From: Streptomyces sp. ML-6
GTDB lineage: Bacteria > Actinomycetota > Actinomycetes > Streptomycetales > Streptomycetaceae
Assembly (NCBI RefSeq): GCF_030116705.1
Contig: NZ_JAOTIK010000001.1
Coordinates: forward strand, 6,538,501-6,602,500
Direction: 5' to 3'
DNA length: 64,000 nucleotides
Within the stretch, counting starts at the first letter, position 1. Each line of letters begins with the position of its first letter. Shown in pieces: positions 43,865-51,392 of the stretch. A model generated the notes under the pieces. It had not been told where the DNA came from. It saw only the letters and a list, made by a program, of their open reading frames with translations, and made no database searches. Position numbers and translations under genes: made by a program.

Positions 43865-45262
43865 ATGGCAGCAACGCCGGCCCCCGAGCACGTGGAACGC
43901 GTCGTCATCGAGAACTGTTCGATCGCGACCGTCGACGCCGACGACACCGAGTACGCCTCGGGCCACGTCGTCGTCGCCGGCAACCGCATCGAATCCGTCG
44001 GCGCGGGACGGGCACCCGAGGGCCTGGAGAACGTCGTACGCCGCGTCGACGGCACCGGACACCTGGCCACCCCCGGCCTGGTCAACACGCACCACCACTT
44101 CTACCAGTGGATCACCCGCGGCCTGGCCACCGACCACAACCTGTTCGACTGGCTGGTCGCGCTGTACCCGACGTGGGCGCGCATCGACGAACCGATGGTC
44201 CGCGCCGCCGCACAGGGCTCGCTCGCCATGATGGCCCGCGGCGGCGTCACCACCGCCATGGACCACCACTACGTCCACCCGCGCGGCTCCGGCGACCTGT
44301 CCGGCGCCATCATCGGGGCCGCCCGCGACATGGGCGTACGGTTCACCCTCGCCCGGGGCTCCATGGACCGCGGCGCGAAGGACGGCGGACTGCCGCCGGA
44401 CTTCGCCGTCGAGACGCTCGACGGCGCGCTCGCCGCCACCGAGGCCACCATCGACGCCCACCACGACCCCTCCTTCGACGCGATGACCCAGGTCGCCGCC
44501 GCACCCTGCTCCCCGTTCTCCATCTCCACCGAACTGCTGCGCCAGGGCGCCGAACTGGCCCGGCGCAAGGGGGTGCGCATGCACACCCACGGCTCGGAGA
44601 CCGTGGAGGAGGAGAAGTTCTGCCACGAGCTGTTCGGGATGGGCCCGACCGACTACTTCGAGTCGACCGGCTGGCTCGGCGACGACGTGTGGATGGCGCA
44701 CTGCGTCCACATGAACGACTCCGACATCGCCGCGTTCGCCCGCACCGGAACCGGTGTCGCGCACTGCCCCTCGTCCAACGCCCGGCTGGCCGCGGGCATC
44801 GCCCGGGTCCCCGACATGCTCGCGGCCGGCGTCCCGGTCGGCCTCGGCGTCGACGGCACCGCCTCCAACGAGTCCGGCGAACTCCACACCGAACTGCGCA
44901 ACGCCCTCCTCATCAACCGCCTCGGCGCCCACCGGGAGAAGGCCCTGAACGCCCGCCAGGCCCTGCGCCTGGGAACGTACGGCGGCGCACAGGTCCTCGG
45001 CCGCGCCGACCAGATCGGCTCCCTGGAGCCGGGCAAGCTCGCCGACCTGGTGCTCTGGAAGCTGGACACCCTCGCCCACGCCTCCATCGCCGACCCGGTC
45101 ACCGCGCTCGTGTTCGGCGCCGCGGCCCCCGTCACCCTCTCCCTCGTCGACGGCAGGCCAGTCGTCGAGGACAACCACCTGATCACCGCGGACGAGGAAG
45201 CCATCGCCCGCGCCACCCGCGACGAGGCCCGTCGCCTCGCGCAGGTCGCCGCCGGGGCCTGA
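43865..45262 (+). CDS. 8-oxoguanine deaminase-type amidohydrolase
   Basis: 465 residues. Metal site PGLVNTHHHFYQWITRG (three His), then MHTHGSETVEEEKF, MAHCVHMND and the last ligand in GLGVDGTASNESGEL. This matches the TrzN/8-oxoguanine deaminase group of amidohydrolases, which convert 8-oxoguanine to urate; position between purine permeases supports that over other substrates such as S-triazines. The ATG at 43865 is preceded by AAGGAAG; an upstream in-frame start at 43829 is less likely. A cluster of hairpins follows. Confidence 0.9.
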   Translation: MAATPAPEHVERVVIENCSIATVDADDTEYASGHVVVAGNRIESVGAGRAPEGLENVVRRVDGTGHLATPGLVNTHHHFYQWITRGLATDHNLFDWLVALYPTWARIDEPMVRAAAQGSLAMMARGGVTTAMDHHYVHPRGSGDLSGAIIGAARDMGVRFTLARGSMDRGAKDGGLPPDFAVETLDGALAATEATIDAHHDPSFDAMTQVAAAPCSPFSISTELLRQGAELARRKGVRMHTHGSETVEEEKFCHELFGMGPTDYFESTGWLGDDVWMAHCVHMNDSDIAAFARTGTGVAHCPSSNARLAAGIARVPDMLAAGVPVGLGVDGTASNESGELHTELRNALLINRLGAHREKALNARQALRLGTYGGAQVLGRADQIGSLEPGKLADLVLWKLDTLAHASIADPVTALVFGAAAPVTLSLVDGRPVVEDNHLITADEEAIARATRDEARRLAQVAAGA

Positions 45263-45284
45263 CGCCCCGGGAACCCCCCGTACC

Positions 45285-45337
45285 GGCCGGTCGAGGGGGA
45301 CGGCCCTCGACCGGCCTCCGCGGACCCCGAAGGGTCC
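45285..45337 (+). terminator. Double hairpin after the deaminase gene
   Basis: 13-bp arms GGCCGGTCGAGGG/CCCTCGACCGGCC (45285-45316) followed by GGACCC-CGAA-GGGTCC (45322-45337). A further 10-bp repeat GGTGCGGCGG/CCGCCGCACC follows. It separates the second permease as its own unit; 45390-45506 shows no clear operator. Confidence 0.65.
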
Positions 45338-45506
45338 ACGGCAGACCCGGTGCGGCGGAGCGCGCCCCCGCGCACGCCCGCCGCACCGTCGACCCGAGCT
45401 GCCCGCACCAGCTGCACGTCATGTTCCACCTGCATCAACGCCCCACTTGCACCACCTCCCTGACACCCACGCCGCCCCAGGCGTGTAACCGACCGGAGGA
45501 ACCGCC

Positions 45507-46949
45507 GTGGCAGCTACGCCCAGGTTTCACAACGACGCAGTCGCAGCACCCGACACCGGCCCCGCCCCCGGGCCGGCCCCGACGGACCGGAAACACCCGG
45601 TCGACGAGACCCTCCCCCCGCTGAAGATGTTCACCAGCGGCCTCCAGCACGTGGCCGCGATGTATGCGGGCGTGGTCGCCCCGCCGATGATCGTGGGGCC
45701 CGCCGTCGGCCTCACGGCCAAGGAGACCGCCTTCCTGATGGGGGCGAGCCTGTTCACCGCGGGCATCGCCACCCTGCTCCAGACCCTCGGCTTCTGGCGC
45801 ATCGGCGCCCGGCTGCCGTTCGTCAACGGCGTCTCGTTCGCCGGGGTCACCCCGATGGTGGCGATCGGGAAGGACCGGGGGCACGACGGCATCGCCGTCA
45901 TCTTCGGCGCGATCATCGTCGCCAGTCTGCTCGGCTTCCTGCTGGCCCCGTACTTCTCCAAACTGGTCCGCTTCTTCCCGCCCGTCGTCACCGGCACCGT
46001 GATCACCCTGATCGGCGTGTCGCTGCTGCCGGTCGCCTTCAACTGGTCCCAGGGCGGCAACGCCAGTGCCGCGGACCACGGCTCCACGACCAACATCACC
46101 ATGGCCGCCGTCACCCTGGTGATCGTCCTGGCGCTGCGGAAACTGCTGCGCGGCTTCCTCCAGCAGATCTCCATCCTGCTGGGCCTGGTCATCGGCACAC
46201 TGATAGCGATCCCGGTCGGCATCACCGACTTCGGTGCCCTCGGGGACGCCGACCCGATCGGCTTCCCCACCCCGTTCCACTTCGGGGCGCCGCAGTTCGA
46301 GATCGCCGCGATCGTCTCCATGAGCATCGTGATGCTGGTCTGCATGACCGAGTCCACCGCCGACATGCTCGCGCTCGGCAAGATCGTCGACCGGCCGGCG
46401 GACGAGCGGACCATCGAGGGCGGTCTGCGCGCCGACACGCTCGGCAGCGCCATCAGCCCGCTCTTCAACGGCTTCATGTGCAGCGCCTTCGCCCAGAACA
46501 TCGGCCTCGTCGCGATGACCAAGGTGCGCAGCCGCTTCGTGGTGGCCGCCGGCGGCGGCATCCTGATCGTCCTCGGGCTGGTCCCGGTCGCCGCTTCGGT
46601 CATCGCGCTCGTCCCGCTGCCGGTCCTCGGCGGCGCGGGCATCGTGCTGTTCGGCTCGGTCGCCGCGAGCGGCATCCAGACCCTGGCGGCCGCCGCGCTG
46701 GAGAAGGGCGAGAACGCGCTGATCGTGGCCGCGGCCGTGGGCGTCGGCCTCGTCCCGATCGCCGCGCCGGAGTTCTACCACGCGTTCCCCGAGGACCTGC
46801 TCGTCGTGCTCGACTCCGGGATCTCGACCGGCTGCGTGGTGGCGATCGTGCTCAACCTGGCCTTCAACCACCTCGGCCGGAAGCCTGACCCGGAACCGTC
46901 GGAGCAGGACGGGGAGCGGCCGGTGGCGGCCCCGGTGGGCGCGCACTGA
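45507..46949 (+). CDS. NCS2 nucleobase permease, second copy
   Basis: 480 residues with the same NCS2 features as the earlier permease: LQHVAAMYAGVVAPPMIVG, ARLPFVNGVSFAGV, QNIGLVAMTKVRSR. About 14 hydrophobic segments and a charged C-terminal tail. The TM1 and QN motifs differ at a few positions from the upstream copy, so substrate preference may differ. GTG at 45507 with GGAGGA upstream. Separated from the deaminase gene by terminators, so transcribed independently. Confidence 0.92.
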   Translation: MAATPRFHNDAVAAPDTGPAPGPAPTDRKHPVDETLPPLKMFTSGLQHVAAMYAGVVAPPMIVGPAVGLTAKETAFLMGASLFTAGIATLLQTLGFWRIGARLPFVNGVSFAGVTPMVAIGKDRGHDGIAVIFGAIIVASLLGFLLAPYFSKLVRFFPPVVTGTVITLIGVSLLPVAFNWSQGGNASAADHGSTTNITMAAVTLVIVLALRKLLRGFLQQISILLGLVIGTLIAIPVGITDFGALGDADPIGFPTPFHFGAPQFEIAAIVSMSIVMLVCMTESTADMLALGKIVDRPADERTIEGGLRADTLGSAISPLFNGFMCSAFAQNIGLVAMTKVRSRFVVAAGGGILIVLGLVPVAASVIALVPLPVLGGAGIVLFGSVAASGIQTLAAAALEKGENALIVAAAVGVGLVPIAAPEFYHAFPEDLLVVLDSGISTGCVVAIVLNLAFNHLGRKPDPEPSEQDGERPVAAPVGAH

Positions 46950-46971
46950 CCGATCCGGTACAGGACGGTTT

Positions 46972-47051
46972 GGTCGGGTCCGCTCCGGCCCGGTCGGGTC
47001 TGCTCCGGCCCGGTCCGATCAGGTTCGCTCCGGTCCGGTCAGGTACGGGCC
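46972..47051 (+). repeat. Imperfect ~20-bp tandem repeat in a 3' untranslated region
   Basis: GGTCGGGTCCGCTCCGGCCC, then the same unit with one change, then a 25-base and a truncated version. It lies between the permease stop and a terminator. I see no coding role. Confidence 0.75.
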
Positions 47052-47081
47052 GGAGCGATCGGCACGAGCCGGTACGACGCA

Positions 47082-47125
47082 GCGGCGCGTACGGCGACAC
47101 CCGCGGGTGCCGCCGTACGCGCCGC
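47082..47125. terminator. Bidirectional terminator
   Basis: Perfect 15-bp arms GCGGCGCGTACGGCG/CGCCGTACGCGCCGC with a 14-base loop, between the convergent permease and chitosanase genes. Confidence 0.75.
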
Positions 47126-47145
47126 GGTCACGGGGTCCGGACGCG

Positions 47146-48033
47146 TCAGCCGATGTGGAAGCTGTCGCCGTACACCTTCCAGTCGAGCGGCGGGTCGAGG
47201 TTCAGGTTGCGCTTCTTCAGGAAGACCCGCTGGGCGGTGTCCACCCGGCTGGTGTCCTCGTGGGCCTCCTCCTGCTTCATCGCCCAGACCCGGGCGTCCA
47301 GGAAGGCGTTGAGGTACGTGACCTCGTCGCCGCCCTGGGACGGCGGCTTCGCCTTCGAGAGGGCGCGCTTGCGGATGGAGCTGAAGCTGGTGCTGTCGCC
47401 GCCGTCGCCGTGCATGACGATGGCGTCGTAGTACGCGAACTGGCCGAGCGTGCCGACCCCGTCGGCCTTGCCCCGCTTCACGGCCGGGTTGAAGTACACC
47501 CGGTCGCGCTCGTCGTCCTGCGCCTTCCTGAACGCCGAGTCGGACGCGGCCTTCACCCAGTCCTTGGTGAAGTTCGGGTCGAGTCCCTCGTGCGAGGGGG
47601 TGCCGTCGACCTTCCGCAGCGCGGGGAGGTACTTCGCGAGGATGTTGTCGGGCTTGCGCTCGGTGTACAGCTCGACGAGGTCGAGCATGTCCCCGGTGCC
47701 GGAGCAGAAACCGATGATGCCCGCGGTGTAGCCGCGGTCGTCGTCGATGTCCTCGATGTACTTGTACTGGGCCTTCCAGTCGAGGGAGGAGTTCTCGGCG
47801 CTGGAGACCAGTTGCATGGCGATCTCCTTCTTCGCCGGGTCGTCCAGACCGGTCGCCGCGGCGACGGTGGCGGCCGGTCGGACCGCCGCCGAGGGCTGCT
47901 GTGCCGCCTGGTGCGTGGGGGCACCGGCGTGGGCTGCGACGGGGATCGCCGTGAGGGAAAGCCCGAGCGCGACGACCGCGATGCGCACGGGACGGGCGTT
48001 ACGACGTGCGGCGCGCTTATGGGGAGCGTGCAC
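47146..48033 (-). CDS. csn: Secreted GH46 chitosanase
   Basis: 295 residues. Basic N-terminus, hydrophobic core and AHAG processing site form a signal peptide (~1-37), then a short linker. The mature part is very close to Streptomyces sp. N174 chitosanase: LVSSAENSSLDWKAQYKYIE and DRGYTAGIIGFCSGTGDML, with catalytic Glu80 and Asp98 (equivalent to Glu22 and Asp40 of N174), and GQFAYYDAIVMHG. It hydrolyses chitosan outside the cell. GTG at 48033 has GGAGG six bases upstream. A chitosanase-type operator lies 41 bases before the start. Confidence 0.97.
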   Translation of the reverse strand: MHAPHKRAARRNARPVRIAVVALGLSLTAIPVAAHAGAPTHQAAQQPSAAVRPAATVAAATGLDDPAKKEIAMQLVSSAENSSLDWKAQYKYIEDIDDDRGYTAGIIGFCSGTGDMLDLVELYTERKPDNILAKYLPALRKVDGTPSHEGLDPNFTKDWVKAASDSAFRKAQDDERDRVYFNPAVKRGKADGVGTLGQFAYYDAIVMHGDGGDSTSFSSIRKRALSKAKPPSQGGDEVTYLNAFLDARVWAMKQEEAHEDTSRVDTAQRVFLKKRNLNLDPPLDWKVYGDSFHIG

Positions 48034-48073
48034 CAGAGTCCTCCAGAGGGAGTTCTTCGTTCCGTCGGTCTGT

Positions 48074-48088
48074 TAGGAAGCTTTCCTA
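48074..48088 (-). promoter_or_regulatory. Chitosanase operator (CsnR-type palindrome)
   Basis: TAGGAA-GCT-TTCCTA, exact 6-bp arms around a 3-base spacer, 41 bases upstream of the chitosanase GTG. Streptomyces chitosanase genes are known to carry this kind of palindrome bound by the ROK-family repressor CsnR; the regulator gene is not in this window. Confidence 0.75.
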
Positions 48089-48157
48089 TCAGGGTGGAGC
48101 GAGGGCCGTACACCCCTCGGCAGGGGGAAGTTGGAGAACTTTCACCGGAACGCGGAA

Positions 48158-48194
48158 CGGCCCCGCACCGCGCGAAGGGCGCGATGCGGGGCCG
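48158..48194 (-). terminator. Terminator after the SH3-domain gene
   Basis: CGGCCCCGCA/TGCGGGGCCG 10-bp arms with an inner GC-rich stem, 60-96 bases downstream of the stop on the minus strand. Confidence 0.6.
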
Positions 48195-48253
48195 GGCGGG
48201 CCGGAATCCGGGCCGGGGTACGAGGCCGGTGCGCGGACCGGGGTGTGCCGGTC

Positions 48254-48562
48254 TCAGCAGTCCAGGTAGGCGGTGTGGATCCAGACGCCGGTGCGGCCGC
48301 CCCACAGGTCGCCCATGATCCAACTGCCTTCCTGACCGTGGGCATTGAGCTTCTGCCCCCGGTTCACCTGGCCCAGGACGGGGAAGTTGCTGCCGGGGCC
48401 GCCGCGGAAGTTCACCCCGTTGTCGTTGACGGTGCAGACCGCTGCGGCGGCCTTCGCGGCCCGGGCCGCGACGGGGCTCTGCGCGGCCTGGGCGGCGGGG
48501 CTCAGGACGAACCCGAGGCCGGCCGCCAGGACCGTCGCGGCCAGCATCATCTTCTTCACCAT
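48254..48562 (-). CDS. Small secreted SH3-domain protein
   Basis: 102 residues. Signal peptide MVKKMMLAATVLAAGLGF to AQAA, then one bacterial SH3_3 domain: NDNGVNFRGGPGSNFPVLGQ, RGQKLNAHGQEGSW, a Trp-rich GGRTGVWIHTAYLDC. Two Cys, one before the domain and one at the end, could form a disulphide. Such proteins are secreted and may bind cell-wall material; no enzyme motif. The ATG at 48562 follows GGAGGAGA. Confidence 0.85.
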   Translation of the reverse strand: MVKKMMLAATVLAAGLGFVLSPAAQAAQSPVAARAAKAAAAVCTVNDNGVNFRGGPGSNFPVLGQVNRGQKLNAHGQEGSWIMGDLWGGRTGVWIHTAYLDC

Positions 48563-48771
48563 GCGGTTCTCTCCTCCGTGTTCCGGCTCGCGTCGGAGCG
48601 GGCCGTCCGTCGACCCCAACGCGCGCGCGGACCGTCCGGTCACGGGCCGAGGACTCCGTTCGAGCAGCAGTGAAAGCGCAGCTCACACGATGTGCGCACC
48701 GGCGTGCGCGGGTGGCAGGCCGGTCCCGCGCTCGCGCCGGTGCCGTCGCCGTGAATCCGCCCGTCGGCCGG

Positions 48772-50487
48772 TCAGCCGTTCACTGCGGGGCCGGACCCGG
48801 ACCCGGAACCTTCGGCCTGCGTCGGGAGCATCAGCGCCGAGTCCGTGTGGACCGTGATGCGCACCGGTGTGAAGGCGGTGGCGTCCACCGGCGACTCCCC
48901 GGTGCCGGGGCTGCGGGCGTAGCGCGGATGGGCGCCTCCGCTGATCTGCCAGCGCATGCGGTGACCCACGGCGAATCCGTGGGCGGTCGAGCTCATCGGC
49001 ACGGTGATCCGCGACGGCTCCTGCCCGTCCGTCCGCAGCCGGCCCAGCCCGTCGCAGACGTTGACGGAGCGGCCCTGGGGGTCCACGTCGCACAGGCGGG
49101 TGAAGACGTCGGCGTGCCCGGTGTCCGTGGAGATGCTCAACCGTGCGGAGACGGGGCCCAGGACGTCCACGGGCTCGGTCAGCGGAGGGCCGGTGAACGT
49201 CAGTACGTCTTCCCGGGCCTCCAGGTCGCTGTTGTCGCGAGGACCGGCGGCACGGGAGAGCACGGGGCCGCCGACGGACGGGGTGGGGTCGGCCGGATCG
49301 TAACGGAAGGACGTCAGCGGCGCGGAGTCCGTGGGCGCCTGCCGGGTGAGATGCCCGCCGGGGGCGGGGAACCACGGGGCGGCGGCCGTGGCCGGCGGCC
49401 AGTCGTCGAGGTCCCGCCAGGCGTCCTCGCCGCCGTTGTGCACCCGCACCTTCGTGGGACGCAGACCGGAGGGGTCGGCCTCCAGGTGGGCGCGCAGCCA
49501 GGCGAGGCTCTCGGCGAACACCTCGGGCCAGCCCTGCTGCAGGGCGGAGGTGTGGGTCCAGGGGCCGACGAGCAGGGCGGTCTCGCATCCGGCCCGGCGC
49601 AGCCGGTCGTACTGCTCGAAGGTCTGGTCGGCCAGCACGTCGTGCCAGCCGGTGATCAGGCTCGTGGGTACGGTGAGCCGGTCCGCCACCCCGGCCAGGG
49701 ACGCGCCGTGCCAGTGGGGGTCCTCGGCGTCCGGGTGGGCCATCACACCGTCCAGCCAGGGCACTTCGCCCCCGAGGGCCGGTGCGTACGCACCGCGCAG
49801 AGGCTGCGCGGTGGTGGCCTCACGCAGCCCCCGCTGCAGGCGTAGCGTCGCCTTGAGGAACGGTGCCATGCCCCGGTGCTGGTAGGTCATGCCCACGCCG
49901 ACGACGAGTGCGGTCTCCAGCTGCAGCGCACCGTGCGCGTGGAAGAGGGCGTAGGGATCGTGCAGGCCCACCTGCACCACCATCGCCTTCAGTTCCGGGG
50001 GCGGTTCCACGGCCAGGGCCCATTGCACGTAGCCCAGATAGCTGGGGCCGATGGTGCCCAGTGTGCCGTTGAACCAGGGCTGTTCGCGCAGCCAGGCCAC
50101 CGTGGCCAGGCCGTCCGGGGTCTCGTTGCGCCACAGGTCGAACGTGCCGCCCGAACCCCCGGTGCCGCGGCAGCTCTGCAGGACCACGTGGAAGCCCTGT
50201 TCGGCGAAGAGCAGGCCGTACATGGGGGACCACGGCACGCCCCTGCCGTAGGGCGAGCGCACCAGGAGGGTGGGGAAGTCGCCCTCGGCGCGCGGGAAGT
50301 AGTGGTCCGTGATCAGCGGGCTGCCGTCGGCGGCCGGTACCGCCAGCCCCGGCTCCCACCCGACCTCGTGCAGTTTCGCCGGGAGGCGGCGCCACATCGC
50401 CCTCATCATCCGTGAGGAAAGCGGAGGCTTTCCGGCGGGTGGCGCCCAGGCCGACCTCGGCACCGAACCGTGCGTGCGTGACGTCAT
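48772..50487 (-). CDS. CocE/NonD family hydrolase
   Basis: 571 residues. Alpha/beta hydrolase core: PTLLVRSPYGRGVPWSPMYG, QSCRGTGGSGG, nucleophile GPSYLGYVQWA, ITGWHDVLADQTFEQYD (acid) and LLVGPWTHT (His). The C-terminal X-Pro-dipeptidyl-peptidase-like beta domain (FTGPPLTEPVDVLGPVSARL) completes the CocE architecture. It hydrolyses esters or acylamino compounds; the substrate is unknown. No signal peptide. The ATG at 50487 has GGAGGGG upstream. Divergent from a TetR regulator across 94 bases with a shared palindrome. Confidence 0.88.
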   Translation of the reverse strand: MTSRTHGSVPRSAWAPPAGKPPLSSRMMRAMWRRLPAKLHEVGWEPGLAVPAADGSPLITDHYFPRAEGDFPTLLVRSPYGRGVPWSPMYGLLFAEQGFHVVLQSCRGTGGSGGTFDLWRNETPDGLATVAWLREQPWFNGTLGTIGPSYLGYVQWALAVEPPPELKAMVVQVGLHDPYALFHAHGALQLETALVVGVGMTYQHRGMAPFLKATLRLQRGLREATTAQPLRGAYAPALGGEVPWLDGVMAHPDAEDPHWHGASLAGVADRLTVPTSLITGWHDVLADQTFEQYDRLRRAGCETALLVGPWTHTSALQQGWPEVFAESLAWLRAHLEADPSGLRPTKVRVHNGGEDAWRDLDDWPPATAAAPWFPAPGGHLTRQAPTDSAPLTSFRYDPADPTPSVGGPVLSRAAGPRDNSDLEAREDVLTFTGPPLTEPVDVLGPVSARLSISTDTGHADVFTRLCDVDPQGRSVNVCDGLGRLRTDGQEPSRITVPMSSTAHGFAVGHRMRWQISGGAHPRYARSPGTGESPVDATAFTPVRITVHTDSALMLPTQAEGSGSGSGPAVNG

Positions 50488-50507
50488 CGTTCCCCTCCAT
50501 TGATTTA

Positions 50508-50520
50508 CGTACGATGTACG
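50508..50520. promoter_or_regulatory. Palindrome between the hydrolase and TetR genes
   Basis: CGTAC-GAT-GTACG, exact 5-bp arms, midway in the 94-base divergent region. It is the likely operator of the adjacent TetR protein controlling both genes. Confidence 0.6.
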
Positions 50521-50581
50521 AGAATAGAGGATGCTTGACTGGTCCCCGCCGTTGCCGCCGATCGAGGAAGGAGCGTGGACC

Positions 50582-51298
50582 ATGTCCCGGGACGGAGGAG
50601 CGGGCGCCCCGGGTGTCGGTCCCGAACAGCTCTGGCTGGCCTCCGACCGGCCGCGCAGGGGCCGCAGGCCCGCCTACAGCCGGGAGGCGATCACCGCGGC
50701 GGCCGTTGAACTGGCGGACGCCGAGGGGCTCGAAGCGGTCACCATGCGGAAGGTCGCCGCACGGGCCGGAGCCGGCGTCATGTCGCTCTACAGCTACGCC
50801 CCCGACAAGGAGACGCTGCTGGAGCTGATGGTCGACCACGTCAGCGGCGAACTGGCGGCCACGGATCCGCCCACCGGCGACTGGCGCGCCGACCTGAAGG
50901 CCGTCGCGCACCTCCAGCGCGCCCTCATGCTGCGCCACCGCTGGCTGCCCGCCGTGCTGTCCACCCGACGCGTCCCCGGCCCCAACGCCCTGGCCTTCCT
51001 GGAACACGTGCTCGCCGCCCTGCGGCCCACCGCGCTGGACGGTACGGCGAAGCTGGAGGTCTTCGCCCAGCTCACCGCGTTCGTGGCCGGGCACGTCGCC
51101 CACGAGATCGCGCAGGCCGCGGTCTCGCAGTCCCCCGGCCGGGCCGCGGCCGAAGCCCGCTACCTCGCCGCCGTCGCCGCCGACGGCCACCATCCGGAAC
51201 TCGCCGAAGCCCTCTCCGCCCCCGGTCGCCCCCTCACCCCCGACGCCACCTTCACCCGGTTCCTCAACCGCCTGATCGACGGCCTCGACACCGGCTGA
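50582..51298 (+). CDS. TetR-family regulator
   Basis: 238 residues. N-terminal HTH: RPAYSREAITAAAVELADAEG, LEAVTMRKVAARAGAGVMSLYSYAPDKETLLELMVDHV (recognition helix GVMSLYSYAPDK). The C-terminal half is the TetR_C_1-type ligand domain (LMLRHRWLPAVLSTRRVPGPNAL). The ATG at 50582 follows AAGGAG. Divergent position and the CGTAC palindrome suggest it represses the CocE-like hydrolase gene in the absence of a ligand. Confidence 0.9.
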   Translation: MSRDGGAGAPGVGPEQLWLASDRPRRGRRPAYSREAITAAAVELADAEGLEAVTMRKVAARAGAGVMSLYSYAPDKETLLELMVDHVSGELAATDPPTGDWRADLKAVAHLQRALMLRHRWLPAVLSTRRVPGPNALAFLEHVLAALRPTALDGTAKLEVFAQLTAFVAGHVAHEIAQAAVSQSPGRAAAEARYLAAVAADGHHPELAEALSAPGRPLTPDATFTRFLNRLIDGLDTG

Positions 51299-51392
51299 TC
51301 CCGTGGCGCAGGAGTTGGCGAGCCGGCTCGAACTCCTCGCCGGAACCCGGGTACCGGCATCGGTGTCAGTGCCGGGTGCCATGATCCGTCGC

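Noticed and set aside
42254..45178. 974-codon minus-strand open frame opposite the permease and deaminase genes
   Set aside because: Low-complexity Gly/Asp/Gln product without motifs; the plus-strand genes are clear.
45390..45506. TCAACG/CATGTTCC near 45425 as another copy of the urate/catalase operator
   Set aside because: Only a half-site similarity; the TGTTGA arm is missing.
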